The translations under genes and the position numbers were made by a program. 64,000 nucleotides of DNA from Loktanella gaetbuli (GTDB lineage: Bacteria; Pseudomonadota; Alphaproteobacteria; Rhodobacterales; Rhodobacteraceae), in assembly GCF_020531945.1 (NCBI RefSeq), contig NZ_JAJATZ010000003.1:1-64000 (forward strand), given 5' to 3'. This document shows, piece by piece, positions 7,798 through 15,907 of this stretch (the first letter of the stretch is position 1; each line of letters starts with the position of its first letter). The notes under the pieces are model-generated. The model saw nothing but the letters and a program-made list of their open reading frames with translations. It did not search any database and was not told the DNA's origin.

Positions 7798-8673
7798 ATG
7801 GCAATCGAACAAGTCGGAATCGTCGGTGCCGGTCAGATGGGTAATGGGATTGCGCATGTTTTCGCAGTCGCAGGCTATGATGTTCTGCTGACCGATGTCA
7901 GCGAGGATGCCTTGACCAAGGCCGTCGCCTTGATTGACCGCAACCTCACGCGACAGGTCACGCGCGACATGATCAGCGATGCAGACAAGGTCGCCGCGAT
8001 GAAGCGGATCACCACGACCCCCAAGCTGACCAACTTGGGCAGCGCGGATCTTATCATCGAGGCCGCAACGGAACGCGAGACGATCAAGCAAGCGATTTTC
8101 GAGGATCTGATCCCGCATATCAAACCCGACACGATCCTGACATCGAACACGTCATCTATTTCGATCACCCGCCTGGCCAGCCGCACCGACCGGCCCGAAA
8201 AATTCATGGGGTTCCACTTCATGAACCCGGTGCCGATCATGCAGCTTGTGGAATTGATCCGCGGTATCGCCACCGATCAGGACACCTTTGCCGCCTGCGA
8301 ACAGGTCGTGGAACGCCTGGGGAAAACCAGCACCGCGTCAGAGGATTTCCCCGCCTTTATCGTGAACCGCATCCTGATGCCGATGATCAACGAAGCGATC
8401 TATACCCTGTACGAGGGCGTGGGGTCGGTTCAATCCATCGACACATCCCTGAAACTGGGGGCCAATCACCCTATGGGACCACTGGAACTGGCGGATTTCA
8501 TCGGGCTTGATACCTGCCTTGCGATCATGAATGTGCTGCATGACGGGCTGGCCGATACGAAATACCGCCCCTGCCCCCTGCTGACCAAATATGTCGAAGC
8601 AGGTTGGTTGGGTCGCAAATCCAAACGCGGTTTCTATGACTATCGCGGTGACGTGCCCGTTCCGACCCGCTGA
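7798..8673 (+). CDS. 3-hydroxybutyryl-CoA dehydrogenase
   Basis: A 291-residue (S)-3-hydroxyacyl-CoA dehydrogenase of the short-chain type. The NAD-binding VGIVGAGQMGNGIAHVFA motif begins at residue 6; SNTSSISITRLA and the catalytic His in GFHFMNPVP follow, then the NAD/substrate residue in FIVNRILMPMINEA and the C-terminal HPMGPLELADFIGLD. It interconverts acetoacetyl-CoA and 3-hydroxybutyryl-CoA in butyrate/PHB metabolism. The ATG at 7798 sits 8 bases after GGGGTG and starts the family-like MAIEQVGIVG. The 3' end overlaps the convergent acyltransferase gene by 34 bases. Confidence 0.93.
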   Translation: MAIEQVGIVGAGQMGNGIAHVFAVAGYDVLLTDVSEDALTKAVALIDRNLTRQVTRDMISDADKVAAMKRITTTPKLTNLGSADLIIEAATERETIKQAIFEDLIPHIKPDTILTSNTSSISITRLASRTDRPEKFMGFHFMNPVPIMQLVELIRGIATDQDTFAACEQVVERLGKTSTASEDFPAFIVNRILMPMINEAIYTLYEGVGSVQSIDTSLKLGANHPMGPLELADFIGLDTCLAIMNVLHDGLADTKYRPCPLLTKYVEAGWLGRKSKRGFYDYRGDVPVPTR

Positions 8674-9530
8674 CCCAGCGCCAGTGTCTGCGCACGCAGC
8701 CATGACATCAGGCTGCGCGGATCACCGAGGCGGGGCGCGAGCTGTGCAAATGGAATTGGGGCGCCGATAACAGGTGCCATCGCAGTATTTCGCAGACGTA
8801 CGATTTCATGCAGCAGCAGACTTTGACGCAGTAATGGCGAGATGCGGTTCGCAATCTGATAGGCACGCGAATTGGCACCGGGGAAATAGCACGGCACGAC
8901 CGTTGCCCCCGACAGCCGGATCATCTTGGCGGTAAAAACCTTCCACTCGGCCTCGATTGCAGGCCCCAGCAGGCTGTCCGACGTCGCAACACCGCCCGCC
9001 GGAAAAAGCGCGATGAGACCGCCATCTGCCAGATGCGCCATTGCCGCACGGCGCATTGCGATCATGTCCAGATGCGCATCGGGATGATCGGGGAACGGAA
9101 CTGGGATCATGTAACGCGCGGCCTCTGCATCAAGTCCCGCCAACAGCGATCTACTGAGGATCCTGAAATCATCGCGACGCTGACCGATCAGCGCGGCCAA
9201 CGCCATGCCATCGACCATGCCGTGCGGATGGTTTGCCACCAGAACAACAGGACCCGAGTCCGGAATCCGTGCGATCTGTTCGGCCTGGGTGGTGATCGTA
9301 ATGCCCTGCGCCTGCAGGGCCGCCTGCCAGAATCCCAGCCCGGTTACAGGCCCCATCCGTTCGAATGTCCGCACCATGCGCAGCACGACCAACTTGCCCG
9401 TCAGCCATTCCACGCCCCGCACAAACGCCCGACGGGCCGGGCTGTCAAATGACGCGGCATAGCTGAGCGCACGACGGTCATAGGCGACCGTGTCGGATCT
9501 GCGCGGCTGGTCCGGTACGGCTTCAGTCAC
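8640..9530 (-). CDS. Lysophospholipid acyltransferase family protein
   Basis: A 296-residue PlsC-superfamily acyltransferase. The catalytic His-Asp motif appears as NHPHGMVDGMA, with the acceptor-binding LFPAGGVAT about 75 residues later. These match the hemolysin/OlsA-like branch of lysophospholipid acyltransferases, which transfer acyl groups to lyso-lipids at the inner membrane. The GTG at 9530 was preferred because it overlaps the HPr stop codon (GTGACTGA), a typical coupled start. An ATG at 9569 would add 13 residues and overlap HPr by 47 bases. The exact lipid substrate is not determined. Confidence 0.8.
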   Translation of the reverse strand: MTEAVPDQPRRSDTVAYDRRALSYAASFDSPARRAFVRGVEWLTGKLVVLRMVRTFERMGPVTGLGFWQAALQAQGITITTQAEQIARIPDSGPVVLVANHPHGMVDGMALAALIGQRRDDFRILSRSLLAGLDAEAARYMIPVPFPDHPDAHLDMIAMRRAAMAHLADGGLIALFPAGGVATSDSLLGPAIEAEWKVFTAKMIRLSGATVVPCYFPGANSRAYQIANRISPLLRQSLLLHEIVRLRNTAMAPVIGAPIPFAQLAPRLGDPRSLMSWLRAQTLALGQRVGTGTSPR

Positions 9531-9792
9531 CTTCGCCGAATTTATCTCGAACCAAGGCGTCAATGGCATCCATCAGCTTGTCAGCCTCCGGACCGCTGGT
9601 TTCGACCTCGATCGACGTTCCGATTGTTGCCGCCAGCATGAGCAGACCCATGATGCTGTCGCCACCTGCATTCATGCCATCCTTGCGCACCACAGCCGTC
9701 GCATCGTGGTTTTCCACCACCTCGACCAGTTTGGCCGATGCGCGGGCGTGCAGGCCCTTGATGTTCGTGATTTCCAGATGTCGGCTGGCCAT
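9523..9792 (-). CDS. HPr family phosphocarrier protein
   Basis: An 89-residue HPr. The phosphorylated histidine lies in GLHARASAKL (about residue 16) and the regulatory serine in GGDSIMGLLMLAA. Both sites are therefore present, consistent with phosphorylation by enzyme I and by the HPr kinase encoded three genes upstream. It follows the EIIA gene by 1 base. In alphaproteobacteria that lack sugar-specific EIIB/EIIC, such a chain is regulatory rather than transport-linked; no permease is encoded here. Confidence 0.94.
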   Translation of the reverse strand: MASRHLEITNIKGLHARASAKLVEVVENHDATAVVRKDGMNAGGDSIMGLLMLAATIGTSIEVETSGPEADKLMDAIDALVRDKFGEGD

Positions 9793-9793
9793 A

Positions 9794-10186
9794 TTATTTT
9801 GGTCCTACGCTGTGCGCGTTGATATATCGATGTGCCGCGTCGATGGCCGCGCTGACGGCGTCCGGCACTGACTTGCGACGGGATTTCGCGAGCTTGATCA
9901 ACATGGGCAGGTTCGCACCATAGAGGATCTGGCGATTGTCGACGCTGCACGCACGCAGTGACAGATTGCTGGGCGAACCGCCGAACATATCCGTGACCAC
10001 GACGACACCGTCACCGGTATCAACATCATCGGCGGCAATGCAGATTTCCTGCTGTTTGGCCGCGCGGTCGTCCTCGGGGCCGATGGTGACCGCGATCATG
10101 CCATCCTGACGGCCCACGACATGTTCGACGGCCAAAAGGTATTCCCTGGCCAGATTGCCATGTGCAACGATCACGATACCGATCAA
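9794..10186 (-). CDS. PTS EIIA component, mannose family
   Basis: A 130-residue EIIA of the mannose (Man/ManX) fold. The active-site histidine is in IVIVAHGNLA (residue 9), and VVVVTDMFGGSPSN is the other family hallmark. There is no EIIB, EIIC or EIID nearby, so it is likely a regulatory phosphoacceptor. The start is a TTG at 10186 that overlaps the RapZ stop (TTGA) and lies 7 bases after AAGGAT; no better ATG precedes the active-site strand. Confidence 0.9.
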   Translation of the reverse strand: MIGIVIVAHGNLAREYLLAVEHVVGRQDGMIAVTIGPEDDRAAKQQEICIAADDVDTGDGVVVVTDMFGGSPSNLSLRACSVDNRQILYGANLPMLIKLAKSRRKSVPDAVSAAIDAAHRYINAHSVGPK

Positions 10187-11109
10187 GTTGACGATCCTTG
10201 ATTTGTGCCGACGCCAGCCTGTGCGCGACGCTCCAACTCTCGGTGGCGAATAGACACGGGCCAGCCCGCCTGCGCAAGGGATGCAGCGAGCCTTTCGGCC
10301 ATGGCAACGGATCTGTGTTGTCCGCCGGTACAGCCGAAACCGATTGCCAGATGCGCCCGCCCCTCGTCCTTGTGCGCGGGCAGCAAGAGCGCAACGAGAT
10401 CGTTGACCCGACCAAAGAATTCATCCGCGCGCGGATCCTGGCCGACGTAGGTTGCCACACTGGCATCCCGGCCATCCAGCGGGCGCAGTGCGGCGTCCCA
10501 ATGCGGATTCCGCAGAAAACGGCAATCCAGAACCATGTCCAAGCCCCGCGGCAGCCCGCGTTTGTAGGAAAAGGAATGCACCGACACCCCCAGCAGCTTG
10601 CCCTGTCCGGGGGCAAAGTGTCCCTCGATCTCGGCCCTCAGGTCGTGGGGACTCATGTGTGAGGTGTCGATCAACTGGTCTGCGCGCGCGCGGATCGGGG
10701 CCAGCAGCTCTTTTTCGGCGGTAATGCCGACCAGTGGCGGGCCAGCCGGGGCCATCGGATGATGGCGGCGTGTCTCTGAATAGCGGCGTTCAAGAACCGC
10801 GTTTTCGGCATCCAGATAGAGAACCTGCCCCGCATCACCAAGGTCCAGCGTCAGCTGATCGATGGCCCCGATCAAGGCGTCGACACTGAAATCGCGGTTC
10901 CTGACGTCCAGAACCAGCGCCAGAGGCACCTTTGCCTTGCGCCTCAGCAGGATCGGCAACAGCGAAAGCGGCAGGTTGTCGATCACCTCGAAACCGATGT
11001 CTTCGAGAGCATTGATCGTGGTTGACCGGCCCGCGCCGGACGGCCCGGTCACCAACAGCGTCTGCACACTGCGATCGGTCTGAAGCGGCGTGTCGGCGAG
11101 GTCAGGCAT
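10183..11109 (-). CDS. rapZ: RNase adapter protein RapZ
   Basis: A 308-residue P-loop protein of the YvcJ/RapZ family. Walker A is LLVTGPSGAGRSTT (about 18-31); the family motif with the RRYSETRRHHP arginine cluster follows near 108; the C-terminal domain has FLRNPHWD and GCTGGQHRSVAMAE. In E. coli RapZ guides RNase E to the GlmZ small RNA and controls glucosamine-6-phosphate synthase. In alphaproteobacteria the target is unknown, and linkage to hprK and PTS genes is standard. It overlaps hprK by 8 bases and the EIIA gene by 4. Confidence 0.92.
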   Translation of the reverse strand: MPDLADTPLQTDRSVQTLLVTGPSGAGRSTTINALEDIGFEVIDNLPLSLLPILLRRKAKVPLALVLDVRNRDFSVDALIGAIDQLTLDLGDAGQVLYLDAENAVLERRYSETRRHHPMAPAGPPLVGITAEKELLAPIRARADQLIDTSHMSPHDLRAEIEGHFAPGQGKLLGVSVHSFSYKRGLPRGLDMVLDCRFLRNPHWDAALRPLDGRDASVATYVGQDPRADEFFGRVNDLVALLLPAHKDEGRAHLAIGFGCTGGQHRSVAMAERLAASLAQAGWPVSIRHRELERRAQAGVGTNQGSST

Positions 11110-11521
11110 GGCGGTGGCCCTGCAACAAGAGAATTAATGCACTGGCAAATGTGGTCGGGTCACCGCGGTAGATCAAGGGCAGTGCGCAACCCAGCACCTC
11201 TCGCGTGCGGCGCGGTGGCAGGCGATCGGTTTCATCGATGTCCATATCGACGATCAACGCCACCCGCGCCGAAAGCGCGGCTGGGACCGACAGAATACCG
11301 ATGCCACGGGCCTCGACCAACCCGGCAAGGCGCGGTGGGGCCGCGGCGAACAGGCCACCATCGCGCAGGCTGACACGCGTCGCATCATCAGAAATCAAAC
11401 CTGCGCCCAGCGCCATCAGCTGGATTGCCAACGCGGATTTACCGCGTCCTGACACCCCGACGATCAAGACTGCACGGCCAGCCAGCGCAACACTGCTGGC
11501 ATGCAAGAGAACACTTGTCAT
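11102..11521 (-). CDS. hprK: HPr kinase/phosphorylase, short form
   Basis: A 139-residue HprK that consists only of the catalytic kinase domain, about half the length of Firmicutes HprK. Walker A is VGVSGRGKSALA; LISDDATRV and ARGIGILSVP match the HprK family signature region. It would phosphorylate the serine of HPr. The short form without the N-terminal domain is usual for alphaproteobacteria. The ATG at 11521 begins a typical TSVLLHASSVAL start; an upstream ATG at 11569 would overlap chvG. It is co-oriented with chvG, 25 bases downstream. Confidence 0.9.
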   Translation of the reverse strand: MTSVLLHASSVALAGRAVLIVGVSGRGKSALAIQLMALGAGLISDDATRVSLRDGGLFAAAPPRLAGLVEARGIGILSVPAALSARVALIVDMDIDETDRLPPRRTREVLGCALPLIYRGDPTTFASALILLLQGHRHA

Positions 11522-11546
11522 TCTCAGCCGTGACGCGTGATGCGCA

Positions 11547-13256
11547 TCAGATCGGAAGACCGACGACAAAACGCGCGCCCAGCGGCTCTGACGTGATGTC
11601 GGCTTGTGTAGGGCGAATGTTTTCGGCCCAGATCACACCGTTATGCGCCTCGACGATTTGTTTGCTGATCGCCAGTCCCAGGCCAGAGTTGTTTCCGAAC
11701 TGACCCGCGGGGCGTTCGGAATAGAAGCGAGTGAAAATCTTTTTCAGCGCACCGTCGGGAATGCCGGGGCCGGTATCTTCGACAACGACCAACACGCGGT
11801 TTTCGCGGCGGCGCACCCAGACGCGGATCGCGTCGCCGTCCTCGCAGAACGAAATCGCGTTGGTGATCAGGTTCACAAAGACCTGCGCCAGACGACCTTC
11901 AAGGCCCTGAACAAGGAGCGGCTGGTCCGGCAGATCGGAAATATATTCGACCTTCTTCTCGGCGGCTTCCTTGGCCAGAAACTCGTTCAGGTTGCCCAGC
12001 ATCTTGACCAGGTCAAAGGTTTCTTCTTCTTCCTTGACCAGTTCTGAATCAAGCCGCGATGCATTGGCAATATCGCTGACCAGGCGATCCAGCCGGTTGA
12101 CGTCATGCTCGATGACCTTGAGCAGGGTTTCGCGCTGATCGTCGCGTTTGGCCACGCGCATCGTGCCGACGGCCGACCGCAGGGATGCCAGTGGGTTCTT
12201 GATTTCGTGAGCAACGTCAGCCGCGAACTGCTCGTTGCCTTCGATCCTTTCGTACAGCGCCTGAACCATCCCGCGCAGTGCGCCCGACAAACGCCCGATC
12301 TCGTCAGGGCGGGCTGTCAGATCAGGAATGCGGATGCGGGTCGGCGCGATCTTGCGCGCGTTCTTGTCCCGGCCCAGTTCGGCGGCTGCCGCCAGATCAG
12401 CCAGCGGGTTCGCGATTGTCGAAGCAAGCACAAGGCTGAGCGAGACACTGATCAGGATGCTGACAAAAAACAGCCGCAAGACCTGCTCGCGTTCACGTCT
12501 CAGAAATGCGTCCAGCTCGCCCGGGGCGCTACTGACAGATACCACGCCAATCGCCTGCCCGGCCTGCATGATCGGCGTAACAACCAGAAAATTCGTGCCC
12601 GACACGGTTTGAAGTGTCCGCAAATCGGTGCCGTCTGACAACACAGACGCAATATCGTCCGCAGTCAGTGTCGTATCGCTGATCTGCGTGGTGACGGGGG
12701 TCACGATTTTCTGCAACCCGCCCCAGATCGACGTGAACAGGTCGAGAATGAATGTCCGATCGTCAGCGATGGCATCGGAAACCGCACCGGCAGACTGCGC
12801 GACCAACGTCCCTGTCGTGTTGTAAACATTGACATCAATGCCACCGCGCAGCGCGATATCCTGCAAGGTCAACGCGACATCGAGGCCATTTCCGCTGCTC
12901 AGGTCGCTGGCAGCAGAGGCCGGCAGCCGCACCTCCAGCACGTCGGCGATCAGTTCGGCCTCGCTGATCAGACCGTTGGCCCGTTGAAACGCGAGGTTTT
13001 CGCGCGACGGGTTGATATACAGGACCCCGGCAACCAGCAGGATCATGGCAAAGAGGTTGAACGTGATGATCTTGCGCGCGATCGGAGACCTGCGCAGGTT
13101 CAACAAATGCCGCCCCCTGCGTCGATCCGCGATTTCGCGTTCCAGCATCGATTGCGGCGCAACCCAGTCGTCGCCCAACAGCAATCGTGGCTGTTGGGCC
13201 GCCTGACGCACCGAGTTCAGGTCACGCACGTCGATGTGGCCGGATGCATCGGTCAT
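11547..13256 (-). CDS. chvG: Sensor histidine kinase ChvG (ExoS family)
   Basis: A 569-residue membrane kinase. A first membrane helix (ITFNLFAMILLVAGVLYI) lies near residue 46, followed by a periplasmic sensor of about 200 residues, a second helix (LFFVSILISVSLSLVL), a HAMP domain, the H-box DVAHEIKNPLASL and a complete ATPase domain (NLITNAISF, EDTGPGIPD, GLGLAISKQIVEAH). In Agrobacterium and Sinorhizobium ChvG/ExoS senses acidity and envelope stress and phosphorylates ChvI. The ATG at 13256 is 4 bases after the chvI stop, so the genes are co-transcribed. An upstream in-frame extension overlaps chvI and was rejected. Confidence 0.94.
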   Translation of the reverse strand: MTDASGHIDVRDLNSVRQAAQQPRLLLGDDWVAPQSMLEREIADRRRGRHLLNLRRSPIARKIITFNLFAMILLVAGVLYINPSRENLAFQRANGLISEAELIADVLEVRLPASAASDLSSGNGLDVALTLQDIALRGGIDVNVYNTTGTLVAQSAGAVSDAIADDRTFILDLFTSIWGGLQKIVTPVTTQISDTTLTADDIASVLSDGTDLRTLQTVSGTNFLVVTPIMQAGQAIGVVSVSSAPGELDAFLRREREQVLRLFFVSILISVSLSLVLASTIANPLADLAAAAELGRDKNARKIAPTRIRIPDLTARPDEIGRLSGALRGMVQALYERIEGNEQFAADVAHEIKNPLASLRSAVGTMRVAKRDDQRETLLKVIEHDVNRLDRLVSDIANASRLDSELVKEEEETFDLVKMLGNLNEFLAKEAAEKKVEYISDLPDQPLLVQGLEGRLAQVFVNLITNAISFCEDGDAIRVWVRRRENRVLVVVEDTGPGIPDGALKKIFTRFYSERPAGQFGNNSGLGLAISKQIVEAHNGVIWAENIRPTQADITSEPLGARFVVGLPI

Positions 13257-13260
13257 CGGA

Positions 13261-13962
13261 TCAGTCTTCGTTGTAGCGATAACCGATACCGTACAGCGTC
13301 TCGATCGCCGAAAACTCATCGTCGGCGGTGCGCATCTTCTTGCGAAGACGCTTGATGTGGCTGTCGATCGTGCGGTCGTCGACATAGACCTGATCGTCAT
13401 AGGCGACGTCCATCAGTTGGTCGCGCGATTTGACAAAGCCTGGACGCTGCGCAAGTGCCTGAAGCAGCAGGAATTCCGTCACGGTCAGGGAAACATCCCG
13501 ACCTTTCCATTTCACGGCATGCCGTAGCGGATCCATCGTCAGATCACCACGCACCATGACTTTCGTTTCTTCGGTCTCGTCGATGACCTCGCCGCCGATT
13601 GCATCCTGCCGGCGCAGCAGCGCCCGGATGCGTTCGACCAGCAGACGCTGACTGAAGGGTTTCTTGACGTAATCGTCTGCACCCATGCGCAGGCCGAGCA
13701 CCTCGTCGATTTCGTCGTCCTTGGACGTCAGGAAAATGACCGGCATCGATGTTTTCTGACGCAAACGCTGCAACAGATCCATGCCGTCCATGCGCGGCAT
13801 CTTGATATCAAGGACCGCCATATCGGGCATGCTGCGATTGAATGCGTCGAGTGCGGATTGACCGTCGTTATAGGTTTCCACCTCGAAACCTTCGGCCTCG
13901 AGAGTCATGGATACGGACGTCAGGATATTCCTGTCGTCGTCCACCAAAGCGATTTTGGACAT
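13261..13962 (-). CDS. chvI: Response regulator ChvI
   Basis: A 233-residue OmpR-family regulator. The receiver domain has the acidic pocket (ALVDDDRN), the phosphoacceptor Asp in VLDIKMPRMDG, and the conserved Lys in YVKKPFS. The C-terminal winged helix ends with DRTIDSHIKRLRKKM and YGIGYRY. Together with ChvG it controls acid, envelope and central carbon genes in alphaproteobacteria. It is the first gene of the minus-strand array chvI-chvG-hprK-rapZ-EIIA-HPr and is divergent from pckA, a known target of this system in rhizobia. Confidence 0.95.
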   Translation of the reverse strand: MSKIALVDDDRNILTSVSMTLEAEGFEVETYNDGQSALDAFNRSMPDMAVLDIKMPRMDGMDLLQRLRQKTSMPVIFLTSKDDEIDEVLGLRMGADDYVKKPFSQRLLVERIRALLRRQDAIGGEVIDETEETKVMVRGDLTMDPLRHAVKWKGRDVSLTVTEFLLLQALAQRPGFVKSRDQLMDVAYDDQVYVDDRTIDSHIKRLRKKMRTADDEFSAIETLYGIGYRYNED

Positions 13963-14137
13963 GGGTTTTCCCCTACTGCTCTATGTTATTATTGCCTGCT
14001 TTTTTCTGAATCTTTCCCTTGGTTCGCATGTCGAATCAACCCCCGGATAACGAATCGGAAACAGAGTGTGCCTTATTTGCGCCCCTAAACGGTAAAGAAG
14101 GGTTCACAACGAAACAATCCTGCGCCGTGAGGGTGAC

Positions 14138-14177
14138 TGATTGCGTTAACATCACCGTGGTTGCGCTAACTTTGACA
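14138..14177 (+). promoter_or_regulatory. Paired operator-like repeats and TTGACA box upstream of pckA
   Basis: Two imperfect copies of a 14-base element lie 20 bases apart: TGATTGCGTTAACA (14138-14151) and TGGTTGCGCTAACT (14158-14171). They are followed at once by TTGACA (14172-14177), a consensus -35 box, although I cannot see a convincing -10. The elements have a central CG and resemble LacI-family operators. The carbon regulator CceR of Rhodobacter is a candidate from the literature, since gluconeogenic genes including pckA are among its reported targets. The whole 290-base gap between chvI and pckA holds no convincing gene. Confidence 0.45.
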
Positions 14178-14252
14178 GGATGGGGTATGCGCCAGTCGGG
14201 CAGCAATGCTAGTGGGGCTTAGCCAAATCAGGCATTTACAGGAGATTCCCCA

Positions 14253-15851
14253 ATGGACCACGGCACGGTCAACCCCGAGATGAGACTTGAAGATCAAGGC
14301 ATCAGCGGACTGGCAGCGGTCTATTATAACGACGATGCAGACGCGCTGCATGCAGCCGCCGTGGCGCGCGGCGAGGGTATCACGGGCAAGGGTGGCACGT
14401 TCCTCGTCACCACCGGAAAACACACGGGCCGGTCCCCCAAGGACAAGTTCGTCGTGCGCACCCCTGATGTCGAGGACACCATCTGGTGGGAAAACAACCC
14501 GCCGATGGATCCGGCGGATTTCGACACGCTCTACACCGATGTGCTGGCGCATATGTCAGGCGGCACTGCCTATGTGCAGGATCTGTTCGGCGGCGCGGAC
14601 CCCGCCTACCGGCTGGACGTGCGCGTCGTGACCGAACTGGCGTGGCACGGCCTGTTCATTAGGCACCTGCTGCGCCGCCCGGACGTGTCAGAACTGACGA
14701 CATTCACCCCCGATTTCACGATCATCAACTGCCCCAGCTTCAAGGCGGACCCGGCGCGGCACGGGTGCCGCAGCGATACGGTGATCGCGCTGAACTTCGA
14801 AAAGAAGATCATCCTGATCACCGGGACGGAATATGCAGGCGAGAACAAGAAATCGGTGTTCACGCTGCTGAACTACCTGTTGCCCGACCAAGGCATCATG
14901 CCGATGCACTGCTCTGCCAATCACGCCAAGGATAACCCGGTCGATACGGCCGTATTCTTTGGCCTGTCCGGCACGGGCAAGACGACACTGTCCGCCGACC
15001 CCAGCCGGACGCTGATCGGTGACGACGAACATGGCTGGTCGGACCGTGGCGTATTCAACTTCGAAGGCGGTTGCTACGCAAAGACCATCGGCCTCGACCC
15101 CAAGGCAGAGCCGGAAATCTATGCGACCTGCGCAATGCCCAACACGGTCATCGAAAACATGGTCCACGACCCGGCGACGATGGAACTGGATTTCAACGAC
15201 GACAGCCTGACAGCCAACATGCGCTGCGCCTATCCGCTGCACTACATTCCGAATGCGTCGGATACCGCACTGGGGGGCCACCCCAAGAACATCATCATGC
15301 TGACCTGTGATGCGTTCGGCGTGCTGCCACCGATCAGCCGCCTGACCCCGGCACAGGCGATGTATCACTTCTTGTCCGGCTTCACCTCCAAGGTGGCGGG
15401 AACCGAGCGTGGCGTGACGGAACCGGAACCCACGTTCTCGACCTGCTTTGGCGCGCCGTTCATGCCGCGCCGCCCCGAAGCCTATGGCGCGCTGCTGCGC
15501 AACAAGATCGCAAGCCATGGGGCAACTTGCTGGCTGGTGAACACCGGCTGGACCGGCGGGGCCTATGGCACCGGCAGCCGCATGCCGATCAAGGCAACCC
15601 GCGCCCTGTTGTCGGCCGCACTGGACGGTACGCTGGTCGACAGCACCTTCCGCAAGGATCCGAACTTCGGGTTCGATGTGCCGCTGGCCGCCGACGGCGT
15701 CGACGACATGCTGCTGGACCCACGCCGCACCTGGGCGGACCCCGCGGCCTATGATGCGCAGGCACAAAAGCTGGTCGAGATGTTCTCTGAGAACTTTGCC
15801 AAATACGTCCCGTTCATTGACGATGACGTGAAAGCGGCCGCCATCGGCTAG
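14253..15851 (+). CDS. pckA: Phosphoenolpyruvate carboxykinase (ATP)
   Basis: A 532-residue ATP-type PEPCK, which decarboxylates and phosphorylates oxaloacetate to PEP and opens gluconeogenesis. The P-loop is FGLSGTGKTTLS (about 232-243), then the metal-binding LIGDDEHGWSD and FNFEGGCYAK. An early GRSPKDKFVV and later NTGWTGGAYG complete the family pattern. Length is normal. The ATG lies 9 bases after a strong AGGAGA site. It is divergent from chvI and preceded by paired operator-like repeats, so carbon-source control is likely. A terminator follows immediately. Confidence 0.97.
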   Translation: MDHGTVNPEMRLEDQGISGLAAVYYNDDADALHAAAVARGEGITGKGGTFLVTTGKHTGRSPKDKFVVRTPDVEDTIWWENNPPMDPADFDTLYTDVLAHMSGGTAYVQDLFGGADPAYRLDVRVVTELAWHGLFIRHLLRRPDVSELTTFTPDFTIINCPSFKADPARHGCRSDTVIALNFEKKIILITGTEYAGENKKSVFTLLNYLLPDQGIMPMHCSANHAKDNPVDTAVFFGLSGTGKTTLSADPSRTLIGDDEHGWSDRGVFNFEGGCYAKTIGLDPKAEPEIYATCAMPNTVIENMVHDPATMELDFNDDSLTANMRCAYPLHYIPNASDTALGGHPKNIIMLTCDAFGVLPPISRLTPAQAMYHFLSGFTSKVAGTERGVTEPEPTFSTCFGAPFMPRRPEAYGALLRNKIASHGATCWLVNTGWTGGAYGTGSRMPIKATRALLSAALDGTLVDSTFRKDPNFGFDVPLAADGVDDMLLDPRRTWADPAAYDAQAQKLVEMFSENFAKYVPFIDDDVKAAAIG

Positions 15852-15879
15852 GCCGTGACGCAGCACCGATCATTTGCTA

Positions 15880-15907
15880 GGGTCAGGCCATGCGCCTGAC
15901 CCTTTTT
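15880..15907 (+). terminator. Intrinsic terminator of pckA that encloses the next start codon
   Basis: GGGTCAGG (15880-15887) and CCTGACCC (15895-15902) form a perfect 8-bp stem with a 7-base loop, followed by TTTTT (15903-15907). The loop contains the ATG (15890-15892) of the downstream gene and the T run is inside its codons 5-6. The 5' arm also holds the only SD-like AGGG. The element therefore looks like a pckA terminator and, at the same time, a structure that would hide the next gene's start. Confidence 0.6.

Noticed and set aside
14019..14222. A 67-codon frame in the chvI-pckA spacer
   Set aside because: No SD, no recognisable family, and it runs through the operator-like repeats and the TTGACA box. 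I regard the region as regulatory.
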